This document shows, piece after piece, positions 35,101-44,726 of a stretch of 64,000 bases of DNA (its first letter is position 1; the number at the start of each line of letters is the position of its first letter). Under the pieces are notes generated by a model. It had not been told where the DNA came from. It did no database searches and saw only the letters and a list, made by a program, of their open reading frames with translations. Source of the stretch: JAMQKA01 sp043951865 (GTDB lineage Bacteria; Bacteroidota; Rhodothermia; Balneolales; Balneolaceae); assembly GCF_043951865.1 (NCBI RefSeq), contig NZ_JBINJF010000018.1, positions 1 through 64,000 of the forward strand. The letters are read 5' to 3'. A program made the translations under genes and the position numbers.

Positions 35101-36214
35101 CCTTTATTTTAGTCAGTATTTCGCTGAATTCACTGGCTGCAGTCTCTATCCCCCCGGGGTGCTTGTACAGGCTGCCTCCCATTAAAAACACGGTGTCGGG
35201 TCCGTAGGTTTCAAGCCAGTGGTCGATATTGCTGATCTTGAGTCCGCCCGCCGGAACGGGGAATGAAGACTTGAATAGTCCCCTGTTTTGTACTCGGGCG
35301 GCCCTGTTGATCGACCGGCACTCATCCAGCGTAAAGGAAAAACGGCCGCCTGCATTGGGATAAATCACAAAATCCGCTCCCAATGCGCGCCAGAGCTGGC
35401 CATACAGGAAGCCGGGTGACAGCCCTTTTCCCGTAACGGTGGTTAGCGATCCGGAAAAAGCGGGATGGGCCATGATCGGCAGCTTAATCTCCATACGCGC
35501 CAGTTGATGCATCGTTTCAAGGCCGGTGATGTGGGGACAGATAAGGACGCCATCGGCCCCGAGATCGGCGGCCATCTCGTACCGGTCCACGGCGTCCGAC
35601 GCCAGGGCGGTAATATTGGGAAAGTACCATGATCGCCGGCCGGATTCTTCCGCCGCTCGTTCAACAGCCTGCACACAAGCCGGTACCCGTTCACGGAATG
35701 GAGCATACACCTGGTTTGCAAGCCCGTGATCGTCTTTAATGATATCGATTCCCCCTTTTGCAAAACGGTAGCACAGGTCGGCCAGCTCCCCGGCACTTTT
35801 CCCCACCGGCTTAACGGCGGTTGAGGATATTGCTCGTCCGGTAATATTCAGCCGGGCTCTCAGCTCCTCAATGCCCAGCGCCGGCCCGCCAAAAAGGGTC
35901 TCCGCCAGTGGTCTCCAGCTGGCATCCGTGACCCGTATTCCGGGTTGGAGTGAAATGTTTCCATAAAGGATATTGATAAAATTTGATATCTCTCCACCAA
36001 TATTTTGGAGAGGCCAGTCAATCTTTACGATGTAGGTCTCTTCATCGACCTGCTGCCGGAAGTTCGGTTTACCCACAATTTTATCCGCCAGCGATTCTGA
36101 GAGGACCTGCAGGGGTAGCTCTGCACTCTGTTCCAGGCAGATATTTTCCACTTTTTGATCGATATCCTCGTCATCAGCCACCTGCACCCGGTATGTCAAG
36201 GTAAAGAAATGCAT
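35087..36214 (-). CDS. RuBisCO-like protein (form IV)
   Basis: This 375-residue protein has the RuBisCO large-subunit fold: an N-terminal alpha/beta domain (FTLTYRV..., VKIDWPLQNIGGEISNF) and a TIM barrel. The loop equivalent to K175 is STAVKPVGKS. The metal-site motif is GGIDIIKDDHGLANQ, where the KDDE of true RuBisCO is KDDH, so the last metal ligand is His. That pattern marks a form IV protein that does not fix CO2 in known cases. Candidate reactions in the family are methylthioribulose-phosphate isomerisation, DK-MTP-1P enolisation and acid-sugar phosphate decarboxylation. The coupled cupin favours the first, but no other mtn gene is in the window. Confidence 0.88.
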   Translation of the reverse strand: MHFFTLTYRVQVADDEDIDQKVENICLEQSAELPLQVLSESLADKIVGKPNFRQQVDEETYIVKIDWPLQNIGGEISNFINILYGNISLQPGIRVTDASWRPLAETLFGGPALGIEELRARLNITGRAISSTAVKPVGKSAGELADLCYRFAKGGIDIIKDDHGLANQVYAPFRERVPACVQAVERAAEESGRRSWYFPNITALASDAVDRYEMAADLGADGVLICPHITGLETMHQLARMEIKLPIMAHPAFSGSLTTVTGKGLSPGFLYGQLWRALGADFVIYPNAGGRFSFTLDECRSINRAARVQNRGLFKSSFPVPAGGLKISNIDHWLETYGPDTVFLMGGSLYKHPGGIETAASEFSEILTKIKDDEE

Positions 36215-36363
36215 CTATTCATTTATAGGTGCTTTGAAAAGCCATAGCCCATTAGCAATGTAATAAGGTTAGAAAAAATCAGGCCATTGGGTTTGGATAG
36301 CATATCGGGGTGAATCGAGTGTAAAACCGAATAACCGCCTGTATTCCAAAGATAGCTATTACC

Positions 36364-36481
36364 AGGGACCTTTGCAGAACCTGCTATTTTGTTGGGAGGT
36401 AGTTGTACTACCGACCTGGTGACCTTTTAACGGGAGTATAACTCCCTCTGAACGAGGAATTGAGGGGTTTGCAAAGCCCTC
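36364..36481. repeat. MITE-like element, subfamily 1, copy 4
   Basis: A 118-bp copy starting AGGGACCTTTGCAGAACCTG and ending GTTTGCAAAGCCCTC. Flanks are TACC and TACT, a 4-bp direct repeat with one mismatch. Both inner hairpins are perfect: GGTAGT-TGT-ACTACC and GGGAGT-ATA-ACTCCC. It lies 35 bases beyond the purA stop, in the 302-bp gap before the RuBisCO-like gene, and could also terminate purA transcription. Confidence 0.85.
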
Positions 36482-36516
36482 TACTTCTGAATCAAAATAC
36501 ATTCCGAGCCACCATC

Positions 36517-37794
36517 TCAATCGAGTACAAGCGTTTCGGATCGCTTGGGTCCGCTGGAGAGTATTTTGAGCTCCACGCCAAGATAATCCTGGATAAAACG
36601 CAGATACTCACGGGCTTCCGGGGGCAGTTCACTCAACGAATTGCACTTGTTGATGTCCGACTTCCATCCCGGAAATGTTTTATAAACCGGTTCCGCGTTT
36701 TTGATTTCATAGAGGTCAGGGGAAAATTCTCGTATCTTTTCTCCGCCGACCTTGTATTCCGTACAGACTCTGATCTCCTCGAAGTTATTCAGGATATCGA
36801 TCTTGGTAACTGCCAGCTCGTCAATTCCGTTGATACGAACAGCATACTTCAGGGCAACCAGGTCAAGCCAGCCGCAGCGCCGGGGACGCCCGGTTGTTGC
36901 CCCGAACTCCTGTCCCTCTTTACGGAGAAATTCTCCCGTTTCTCCGGTAAGCTCCGTGGGAAACGGGCCGTTGCCCACCCGCGTGCAATAGGCTTTGGTT
37001 ATGCCCATCACATGATCGATTGCACGGGGAGAAATACCGGTACCGGTGCAGGCGCCTCCGGCAGTAGGCGAAGAAGAGGTTACATAGGGATAGGTTCCGT
37101 GATCAATATCAAGCAGGCTTCCCTGGGCTCCCTCCAGCAAAATGTCTTCCCCGTTTTCAATTCCCCGGTGCAAAAGAGTCGCTGTATTGGTAATATAGGG
37201 ACACAATTTTTCAGCTGCCTCCAGGGTTTCATCCAAAATTTGCTCCACTTCCAGGGGATCTTCCTTGTAGATATGCACCAATGCTTCATTGATGTCGTCA
37301 AGGTTGCTTTTGAGCTTTTCCGCCAAAATATCTTCATGAAAAAGATCGGCCATGCGGATTCCCACCCGCGAAACCTTACTCACGTATGCGGGACCGATGC
37401 CGCGGCCGGTGGTACCGATGGCATCCTCTCCGCGGTGCTTTTCCTTGACCTGGTCCAGCAGTTTGTGATAGGGAAGGATGGCATGGGCGGAACTGCTGAT
37501 GAATAACCGGTTTTCCAGGTCGATATCCATACCCTGAATGTTTTCGATCTCATCCAGCAGCGCCCGGGGTTCGATGACCACCCCGTTGCCGATCACACAT
37601 TTTGCAGAACCATTGAATATTCCGGAGGGAACCAGGTGAAGAACGATCTCCTGGTCATCGAATTTAAGCGTATGGCCGGCATTGGCCCCACCCTGATATC
37701 GAACGACGTAATCAGCCTCCTTGCTTAACAGATCAACAATTTTACCTTTGCCTTCGTCACCCCACTGGGCACCTACAACTACTCGAATTGACAT
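36517..37794 (-). CDS. purA: adenylosuccinate synthetase
   Basis: PurA joins IMP and aspartate using GTP in the first committed step to AMP. The N-terminal P-loop-like motif is GAQWGDEGKGK (about 8-18), followed by VVRYQGGANAGHT. Other signatures are TTGRGIGPAY, EGAQGSLLDIDHGTYPYVTSS and the C-terminal TKIDIL (NKxD-like guanine site). The length, 425 residues, is standard. A terminator separates it from the upstream STAS gene, so it is transcribed from its own promoter. Confidence 0.97.
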   Translation of the reverse strand: MSIRVVVGAQWGDEGKGKIVDLLSKEADYVVRYQGGANAGHTLKFDDQEIVLHLVPSGIFNGSAKCVIGNGVVIEPRALLDEIENIQGMDIDLENRLFISSSAHAILPYHKLLDQVKEKHRGEDAIGTTGRGIGPAYVSKVSRVGIRMADLFHEDILAEKLKSNLDDINEALVHIYKEDPLEVEQILDETLEAAEKLCPYITNTATLLHRGIENGEDILLEGAQGSLLDIDHGTYPYVTSSSPTAGGACTGTGISPRAIDHVMGITKAYCTRVGNGPFPTELTGETGEFLRKEGQEFGATTGRPRRCGWLDLVALKYAVRINGIDELAVTKIDILNNFEEIRVCTEYKVGGEKIREFSPDLYEIKNAEPVYKTFPGWKSDINKCNSLSELPPEAREYLRFIQDYLGVELKILSSGPKRSETLVLD

Positions 37795-37810
37795 AGACTA
37801 TATTTTACAC

Positions 37811-37842
37811 AAAAAAAGGGGTGTATGTGAACACCCCTCTTT
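37811..37842 (-). terminator. intrinsic terminator of the STAS gene
   Basis: On the minus strand GGGGTGT-TCACAT-ACACCCC is followed by seven Ts. It lies 20 bases past the STAS stop and 17 bases before the purA start. Confidence 0.88.
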
Positions 37843-37861
37843 TCAAGATTGGATTATAACA

Positions 37862-38221
37862 TTAACTTTCTTCGGACTCCGACTCATCATACGACTCGAT
37901 CGCCTCGTCAAGCGACTTATAGTGCTTAAACACGGTGATAAGTTTCGTGATGACCAGCAGGCTTTCGATCTTGTCGGTCGCATTTGCGATACGAAGGTCG
38001 CCGCCCGCTTTCCGCATGGTGGTCAGCCCGCCGATGAGCATGCCAAGGCCGGATGAGTTCATAAATTTGACTTTTCCCAGGTCTGCCACAACATTGGTTT
38101 TTTCCTCCTCAATCAGCTCATGCAGCTTCTCATTGAGCTTGACAGCATCAGGTCCCCCCATCACGTTGCCTTTAAATTCAAGCACTACACAATTGTATCG
38201 CTCCGAAACATTAAAATTCAT
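37862..38221 (-). CDS. STAS-domain anti-sigma factor antagonist-like protein
   Basis: A 119-residue single STAS domain like SpoIIAA/RsbV. The phosphorylation loop is KFMNSSGLGMLIGG, with S56 at the position of the phosphorylated serine and Asn where SpoIIAA has Asp. Such proteins are switched by a partner kinase and phosphatase. No anti-sigma kinase is near, so the partner is elsewhere or the role is different. The C-terminus is very acidic (DESESEES). It lies 42 bases downstream of secF on the same strand and may be read through from it. Confidence 0.88.
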   Translation of the reverse strand: MNFNVSERYNCVVLEFKGNVMGGPDAVKLNEKLHELIEEEKTNVVADLGKVKFMNSSGLGMLIGGLTTMRKAGGDLRIANATDKIESLLVITKLITVFKHYKSLDEAIESYDESESEES

Positions 38222-38263
38222 CGTATGAATCTCCCTATTTAGATTATCTGTTAGGAGTTGTAT

Positions 38264-39175
38264 TTAAGCTTTTTTTGCCCGGGTTTCAAGCTCAACAACC
38301 ATTGAACTTGCGACAAACAGCGAACTGTATGTACCCACGATAACGCCAAGCATCAGGGCAAAGGAAAAGCCTTTTAACACCTCGCCGCCAAAGATAAACA
38401 GGATTGTAACTACAAACAAGGTGGTAACCGAAGTAATGACCGTGCGACTCAGCGTGTCATTGAGACTTTTATTCACCATCTTGGTATACTCCATCGTTTT
38501 GTAGAGAAGCGCATTTTCGCGAATACGGTCAAACACGACAACGGTATCGTTGAGGGAATAACCGACAATGGTAAGAAAGGCGGCAATAATAGCCTGGTCA
38601 ATCTGCATGCTGAAGGGCGCCAGGTCCGAAAATATGGTGAATATGCCGAGCACCAGCAGCACATCGTGGAACAAGGCGGCCACCGCCCCTGCTGAAAATG
38701 TCCAGTTTTTAAACCGGATCAGGATATAGACGAAGATGACGATCAGCGCAAATATAATCGCCTGCAGCGCCCCCGCTTTCAGATCCTCCGCAAAGCGCGG
38801 GCCGACGACGTCGGTCTTGATCACCGTGGTTTCATTACCAGGGTAGACCTCTGCCATCGTGCCGGTGATAATATTTTGGACATCGGTAATATCACCGGGA
38901 TTGTCGGTACGGATCAGAATTTCCTCGGGAGAACCAAACCGCTTGACTTCCGGGGTGCTGCCCAGCGGTTCAGACAGCTCGCTGCGCACCTGCACAACAT
39001 CCACTGCCTCCTGGAATTGCAGGACATACTCTTTTCCTCCGCGAAAATCGATCCCGTACTGCAGTCCCTTTGCAAGGATTGCGATGATCGATATTACGAG
39101 TAACGTTCCTGAAACGATGTAGCCGATCTTGTGGGCTTTTATAAAATCAAAACTTGGTGTTTCAAACCATCTCAT
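38264..39175 (-). CDS. secF: protein-export membrane protein SecF
   Basis: SecF works with SecD to complete protein export, using the proton gradient. The 303-residue protein has six predicted helices. The conserved segments GIDFRGGKEYVLQF (about 36-49), VGPRFAEDLKAGAL, and GYSLNDTVVVFDRIREN are present. It follows secD by 51 bases, giving the usual separate SecD and SecF order rather than the fusion seen in many Bacteroidota. Confidence 0.96.
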   Translation of the reverse strand: MRWFETPSFDFIKAHKIGYIVSGTLLVISIIAILAKGLQYGIDFRGGKEYVLQFQEAVDVVQVRSELSEPLGSTPEVKRFGSPEEILIRTDNPGDITDVQNIITGTMAEVYPGNETTVIKTDVVGPRFAEDLKAGALQAIIFALIVIFVYILIRFKNWTFSAGAVAALFHDVLLVLGIFTIFSDLAPFSMQIDQAIIAAFLTIVGYSLNDTVVVFDRIRENALLYKTMEYTKMVNKSLNDTLSRTVITSVTTLFVVTILFIFGGEVLKGFSFALMLGVIVGTYSSLFVASSMVVELETRAKKA

Positions 39176-39226
39176 AATTCAGATTCCTCAAATTAGATCT
39201 TTCGTTAAAATTTTCTGGGATATCGA

Positions 39227-41059
39227 TCAGCCGAAGCTGATTTCAGCCGAACGATCGCGTGTCAGCCAGTCGATCACAACCCGGGTAATAACAATGGCGC
39301 TAAACAGCGACGCCACAATTCCGGCCATCAGCGTAACAGCGAATCCCTTGATCGGGCCAACGCCAAAACTGAACAGGATGATACCCACGAAAAAGGTCGT
39401 CACGTTGGCATCGACAATGGCGCTCATCGCGTTCGCGTACCCGGCATCGATGGCGGCGCGGAGCGTTTTGCCGGTTCGCTGCTCCTCCCTGATTCTGTCA
39501 AAGATCAGCACGTTTGCATCTACCGCCATACCGATGGTTAAGACAATACCGGCAATACCCGGAAGGGTTAGTGTGGCGTTGAAAGCGGCCAGGATACCCA
39601 GTATAAATATGATATTCAACAAGAGGGCCAGGTCAGCGATGGCTCCGCCGCGATGGTAGTAGACGATCATAAATACCGCTACGATGACCAACCCGATAAA
39701 GACCGAGTAAAAACCGGACTGGATGGAGGCCTCTCCCAGCGTAGCACCCACTGTCCGCTCCTCAACAATATTGAGTGGAGCCGGCAGCGCACCGGAGAGC
39801 AGGATATTCACAAGGTCTTCTGCCTCGGTGACCTCCCCTATGCCCTCGATAACCGAACGGCCATTAGAAATTTTGGTGTTCACATTGGGATAGGAGTAGA
39901 CATAACCATCCAGCACAATGGCAATCGGTTTACCGATATTAGCTCCTGTGATACGGGCCCAGCGGCGGGCGCCCTCGCTGTTCATGGCCATGGAAACCTG
40001 CGGGGCATTGGTTGTCGGGTCGAAGGTAACCTGCGCTTCTTCGATCACTTCGCCCGTCATTTCCACCGATTCGCGAACCCCGATCAGCTCAAAAAGCTCG
40101 GTTGCACCCTCTTGGGAGGTCTGAAACGGGGTTGCTCCCCACATCAGCTCCACATTACGCGGGATCATCTCCTGCACGTCGGGCCTGCCCAGCAGCTCAT
40201 TAACGCGGGCAGTGTCGGTTGCGGCCGCATAGCCAAATACATATTGATTTCTCGGCCGTGGATTCAGCACCTGCGACAACGGGTTGGGCCCACCCGACTC
40301 CGAGGCGGTCGTGTCCGTCGTGTCTCCTCCGGCCGTCCCCTGCTGATCAAAATAACTCATGATCTGTTCCCGGGCAGAACCCAGGTCGTTGGGATCCGCC
40401 GCCAGGCGAAACTCCAGCCGTGCCGTTCCCTTGAGCAGGCTTCGCACGCGCTCTTTGTTGGCCACTCCCGGCAGCTCTACGACAACCCGGTTATTCCCCT
40501 GCTTCAAAATGGAGGGCTCGGTAACACCGTATCGGTCAACCCGGGTCCTAATAATGTCGATCGCACGATCCACGGCCTCATCACGCTGGTTCTGCAGGTA
40601 CTCCTGTATCTCCTCGTTGGTGGATCGGCGGGTGATATTGTCGGCGTCAGAGCGGAAATAGCGACTGAGCCGCGCATTTGAGTCGCGCTGCTCAAACTCC
40701 TGGACCAGCTCGTCAATAAAGTCGGTACCGTTTTCGAGGGCCCGTTGATCTGCAATATTGATAATGTTTTGCAGCGTCGTATCGGCGTATTGACCGGCCA
40801 GCTCATACACCAGCTGAGGGGTACCCACTTCCAGTGTAACGTGCATCCCCCCCTGCAGGTCGAGTCCCAGGGAGAGCATTTCGGTGCGGAGGTTTTGCAA
40901 TCGCGCCTGATTCTCTTCTACATATTCAGTACGCTCGGCCTGTGGCAAATCCTGTATGTAGTTCTGTTCAAGCCAGTATGCCACGGTTGGCCACAGGTAG
41001 TAAAAGGAGATAGCTAAAAAGGCTACAATAGAACCTATTTTAAAACCATTGTCTTTCAT
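39227..41059 (-). CDS. secD: protein translocase subunit SecD
   Basis: SecD is the larger partner of SecF, with a big periplasmic domain that assists the release of exported proteins. Features are the N-terminal helix, LGLDLQGGMHVTLEV (about 43-57), the periplasmic P1 region with a low-complexity insertion rich in T, D, S and G (about 245-260), and the C-terminal six-helix block with GMAVDANVLIFDRIREE and DANVTTFFVG. Length is 610 residues. The upstream neighbour, a secreted protein of unknown function, ends 80 bases before its start. Confidence 0.96.
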   Translation of the reverse strand: MKDNGFKIGSIVAFLAISFYYLWPTVAYWLEQNYIQDLPQAERTEYVEENQARLQNLRTEMLSLGLDLQGGMHVTLEVGTPQLVYELAGQYADTTLQNIINIADQRALENGTDFIDELVQEFEQRDSNARLSRYFRSDADNITRRSTNEEIQEYLQNQRDEAVDRAIDIIRTRVDRYGVTEPSILKQGNNRVVVELPGVANKERVRSLLKGTARLEFRLAADPNDLGSAREQIMSYFDQQGTAGGDTTDTTASESGGPNPLSQVLNPRPRNQYVFGYAAATDTARVNELLGRPDVQEMIPRNVELMWGATPFQTSQEGATELFELIGVRESVEMTGEVIEEAQVTFDPTTNAPQVSMAMNSEGARRWARITGANIGKPIAIVLDGYVYSYPNVNTKISNGRSVIEGIGEVTEAEDLVNILLSGALPAPLNIVEERTVGATLGEASIQSGFYSVFIGLVIVAVFMIVYYHRGGAIADLALLLNIIFILGILAAFNATLTLPGIAGIVLTIGMAVDANVLIFDRIREEQRTGKTLRAAIDAGYANAMSAIVDANVTTFFVGIILFSFGVGPIKGFAVTLMAGIVASLFSAIVITRVVIDWLTRDRSAEISFG

Positions 41060-41139
41060 GGTAGTTCGTCAGGTTAAACGTTAAAATTTAATTTCGCAGG
41101 GTGGAAAAGATAAAGAATTCGGATACCAGGCGGGGTAGA

Positions 41140-41703
41140 CTAAGGGGCTCCAATCGCGACGCCGCCGGCAAGAGGTATGATGTGGTATATCTGCTGCGGT
41201 ATGAGATTGGCGGGCTGAAGGAGATCAGTTGATAAGTCAAATCGTTCAGCTTGTTTTCGGTACGTCGCACTCAGTGAGTGAACGAACTTGTCGAGCGTGG
41301 AGTGGATGCTAGACTTGATGGTTGTTGAGGGGAGCGACGCCTTGCCCATGCCGTTACCGGTCTGGTAGGAGTTCCACTCCCAAATCAGTAAATCGTACAC
41401 CTTGCCGGAATCGTTGCTGTTCGCACCAAGGGGCAGATTGAAATCTTCGTTATTCCGCAATACGATCTCCGAGGCCTTCTGAATAAGGATATCCAGGGAT
41501 TCATCTGAATTCTGCAGGTTAAAAAGCTTCTGCCTGACATTGTCAGAATCCACCTCCCCTTTCTTTACCACCGTATTCAGCCAGCTGGCAAATGAATTTG
41601 ATGCCGTTTCAGCCTGAACGGGGCGCACCAGGTACAGCGCCATGCCCATACAAACGGTGGCTACCATCAACAGTCGGACGATATGTGATCGCATAATTTT
41701 CAC
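41140..41703 (-). CDS. secreted protein of unknown function
   Basis: I do not recognise this 187-residue protein. It has a clear signal peptide (IVRLLMVATVCMGMALYL, cleavage near VQAE), and then a soluble helical region without cysteines. Notable segments are SFASWLNTVVKKGEV and DLLIWEWNSYQTGNGMGKA. The C-terminal part ends in a hydrophobic glycine-rich tail (LAGGVAIGAP). It lies upstream of secD on the same strand with an 80-base gap and downstream of uvrA, so it may be read with either. Confidence 0.65.
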   Translation of the reverse strand: MKIMRSHIVRLLMVATVCMGMALYLVRPVQAETASNSFASWLNTVVKKGEVDSDNVRQKLFNLQNSDESLDILIQKASEIVLRNNEDFNLPLGANSNDSGKVYDLLIWEWNSYQTGNGMGKASLPSTTIKSSIHSTLDKFVHSLSATYRKQAERFDLSTDLLQPANLIPQQIYHIIPLAGGVAIGAP

Positions 41704-41879
41704 AAGTGGCTGAAAATAGGCAGAAACCGAGAGCGGTACAAACTCAAATACAGATTATCACCGCGCCCGATATTCTGCCGGTTCACTATCTCCTTATAAC
41801 GGACAGATATTGTTATATCTTTTATATCATATTTCGATATTGCAACAACCTTTGGAATGATCCACGGTTTTAAATCCCA

Positions 41880-44726
41880 TCAGACCTCGATCTTTTCCTT
41901 TTTTTCGCGCTCGAACTCCTGGCTGAGGTATCGGCCGGTATAGCTGCTCTCCACCTGGGCGACCTGTTCCGGGGTTCCTTCGGCAATAATTTCGCCCCCG
42001 CCTACGCCGCCTTCCGGTCCGAGATCAATAATCCAGTCTGCCGCTTTGACCAGATCGAGATTGTGCTCAATTACTATTACTGAATTCCCCTTGTCAACCA
42101 ACTGCTGAATGACATCCACCAGCATGCGCACATCCTGGAAATGAAGGCCTGTTGTGGGTTCATCCATGATATACAGCGTGTCTCCGGTTCCCACTTTGGA
42201 GAGCTCCCGCGCCAGCTTAATCCGCTGGGCCTCTCCTCCCGAAAGCGTGGTGCTGGATTGTCCAAGTGTCAGGTACCCGAGTCCCACATCGTTCAGCGTT
42301 CCCAGGATACGGTTGATAGCGGGAACGGAATCAAAAAACTCACTGGCCTCCTTGATCGACATATTCAACACATCAGCGATATTTTTTCCCTTGTAATAGA
42401 TCTCCAGGGTCTCGCGATTGTAGCGCTTGCCGTTACAGGTTTCGCAGGTTACGTAGACATCGGGCAGGAAGTTCATCTCAATTTTGCGGACGCCATCCCC
42501 GTTACAGGCCTCGCAGCGTCCTCCCTTGACGTTAAATGAAAATCGCCCCTGGTCATACCCCCTGATTTTGGATTCCGGGAGTTCGGCAAAAAGGGAGCGG
42601 ATATGATCAAAAACCTTCGTGTAGGTCCCTGGGTTGGACCGCGGGGTTCTGCCGATCGGGCTTTGATCCACCGAGATAATCTTGTCCAGATTGTCCAGCC
42701 CGTGAACCCGGTCATAGGGCAGCGGCACCGTCTTGGAGTTATAAAAATGGTTTGAAAAGATCGGGGCCAGCGTCTGGTTGATGAGCGAACTCTTTCCGCT
42801 CCCACTTACACCGGTGACACAGATAAACTTGTTGAGCGGTATTTCCACATCCAGGTTCTTAAGGTTGTGGCCTCTCACGCCGGTCAGCTTTACGCTTTTC
42901 CCGTTCCCTCTGCGTCGCTCTTCGGGATACGGGATCATCTCCTTGTCATCCAAAAACCGGGCCGTCATCGAGTCGGGATCCAGCTCTTCGGGCGGACCCT
43001 CGGTCACTATTTCGCCGCCGTACTCTCCCGCGCCGGGACCCAGGTCCAGCACGTAGTCGGCATGTTCAATCGTTTCGCGGTCATGCTCCACGACGATGAG
43101 ACTGTTCCCCAGATCACGCAACGTCTCCAGCGAACGTATCAGCTTTATGTTGTCGCGCTGGTGCAGGCCGATGCTCGGTTCATCCAGTATATAAAGTACG
43201 CCGACAAGCTGGGTCCCGATCTGTGTAGCCAGCCGAATCCGCTGCGCTTCTCCGCCCGAGAGCGTTTGCGCTTCGCGGTCCAGCGTCAGGTAATCGAGTC
43301 CTACATTCAGCAGAAAGTCGACCCGGTCGCGCACCTCCTTGAGGACCTGGTGGCCAATTTTCTGCTGGCGCTCTGTCAGGTCCAGGTTGTTAACCGCCTC
43401 CCGCAGGGAATTGAGATCCATTTTAACGAGATCGTCGATCGTGTATCCGTCAATCTTGTAGGAAAGCGCCTCTTTGTTAAGCCGGCCACCCCCGCAGGCA
43501 TCGCAGGTCATTTTGGCCATAAACGCCTTGGCTTTATCCCGCTGCTTGTTCGACTTGCTCTCCTCGTACTGCTCCCGGATGATATTCCGCAGCCCCTTGA
43601 ACGAATGTTTGTATGTTACGCTGTCATCGCGGAAGTCATAGCTTACGTCATACTTTTTGTCGCCTCCACCCTCAAAAAGCAGCTCCAGGGCTTCTTCAGG
43701 ATACTCTTCAATCGGGGTTTCAAAATCGAGATCCACCGTATCCAGCACCGCCTGCAGCTGTTTGAAGACAAAGATATCGCGCGGTTCTCCCAGGAACCGG
43801 ATCGCCCCTTCGGCAATAGACTGCGCCGGGTTCGGGATGACGAGCTTTCGGTCCACATCGTGGGTATAGCCGAGACCGTCGCACTTCTGGCACGCCCCGT
43901 ACGGTGAGTTAAACGAAAAGATGTTGGGAGCAGGATCTTCATACGCCAAACCGCTTTCCGGGTCGAACAGGTTTTGCGAGAACAGGTGATCTTTGAGTTC
44001 TCCATCCTCTTCGGGAACCGCCAGGATGACATTCCCATCGGCCATCTCCAGGGCCAGGCGAACGCTTTCGGCAATCCGTTTTTCACTCTTGGGATTGATC
44101 ACAAAGCGATCTACCACAACCTCGATGTTATGGGTTTTGTAGCGGTCCACTTTCATATCCTCCTCCAGGTCCATGAATTCCCCATCTACACGCACCTGCA
44201 CAAAACCCTGCTTCATTGTTTGCTCAAAAAGCTCCCGGTAATGTCCCTTGCGGCCGCGGACAACCGGTGCCAGGCAGTACGCTTTTGTGCCTTCCGGCAT
44301 CTCCATGATGCTCTCGACCACCTGGTCGGCACTCTGTTTTTCCATCCTGTTGCCGGTTTTCCATGAGTACGGCACCCCGATGCGGGCATAGAGAAGGCGG
44401 AGAAAATCATAAATTTCGGTAACGGTTCCCACTGTTGAACGGGGATTCCGGTTTGTCGTCTTCTGGTCAATGGAAATAACCGGGGAAAGTCCGTCAATAA
44501 AGTCGATATCCGGTCGCTCCATCATCCCCAGGAACTGCCGGGCGTAAGCCGAAAGAGATTCCAGGAACCGCCGCTGGCCTTCGGCGTAGATGGTGTCAAA
44601 TGCAAGAGATGACTTGCCGGAACCCGAAATGCCGGTCACCACGACCAGCTGTTCCCGGGGTATATTGACGTCTATATTTTTGAGATTGTGTTCGCGTGCT
44701 CCGCGTATGACGATGTGTTCTCGCAA
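41880..44726 (-). CDS. uvrA: excinuclease ABC subunit A
   Basis: UvrA recognises bulky DNA damage in nucleotide excision repair. The 948-residue protein has two ABC ATPase halves with Walker A motifs GISGSGKSSLAF (about 33-44) and GVSGSGKSSLINQ (near 645), paired LSGGEAQRI signatures, and zinc-finger cysteine pairs (CQKCDGLGY-like, CDACGGGR, CEACNGDG, CETCNGKR). The start is TTG at 44726, where the family N-terminus (REHIVIRGAREHNLKNI) begins and no ATG is available. No clear LexA box was seen upstream. Confidence 0.97.
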   Translation of the reverse strand: MREHIVIRGAREHNLKNIDVNIPREQLVVVTGISGSGKSSLAFDTIYAEGQRRFLESLSAYARQFLGMMERPDIDFIDGLSPVISIDQKTTNRNPRSTVGTVTEIYDFLRLLYARIGVPYSWKTGNRMEKQSADQVVESIMEMPEGTKAYCLAPVVRGRKGHYRELFEQTMKQGFVQVRVDGEFMDLEEDMKVDRYKTHNIEVVVDRFVINPKSEKRIAESVRLALEMADGNVILAVPEEDGELKDHLFSQNLFDPESGLAYEDPAPNIFSFNSPYGACQKCDGLGYTHDVDRKLVIPNPAQSIAEGAIRFLGEPRDIFVFKQLQAVLDTVDLDFETPIEEYPEEALELLFEGGGDKKYDVSYDFRDDSVTYKHSFKGLRNIIREQYEESKSNKQRDKAKAFMAKMTCDACGGGRLNKEALSYKIDGYTIDDLVKMDLNSLREAVNNLDLTERQQKIGHQVLKEVRDRVDFLLNVGLDYLTLDREAQTLSGGEAQRIRLATQIGTQLVGVLYILDEPSIGLHQRDNIKLIRSLETLRDLGNSLIVVEHDRETIEHADYVLDLGPGAGEYGGEIVTEGPPEELDPDSMTARFLDDKEMIPYPEERRRGNGKSVKLTGVRGHNLKNLDVEIPLNKFICVTGVSGSGKSSLINQTLAPIFSNHFYNSKTVPLPYDRVHGLDNLDKIISVDQSPIGRTPRSNPGTYTKVFDHIRSLFAELPESKIRGYDQGRFSFNVKGGRCEACNGDGVRKIEMNFLPDVYVTCETCNGKRYNRETLEIYYKGKNIADVLNMSIKEASEFFDSVPAINRILGTLNDVGLGYLTLGQSSTTLSGGEAQRIKLARELSKVGTGDTLYIMDEPTTGLHFQDVRMLVDVIQQLVDKGNSVIVIEHNLDLVKAADWIIDLGPEGGVGGGEIIAEGTPEQVAQVESSYTGRYLSQEFEREKKEKIEV

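Noticed and set aside
42867..43907. Long plus-strand open frame opposite uvrA
   Set aside because: It is antisense to conserved uvrA codons and its translation has no recognisable domain; long shadow frames are common opposite GC-rich genes.
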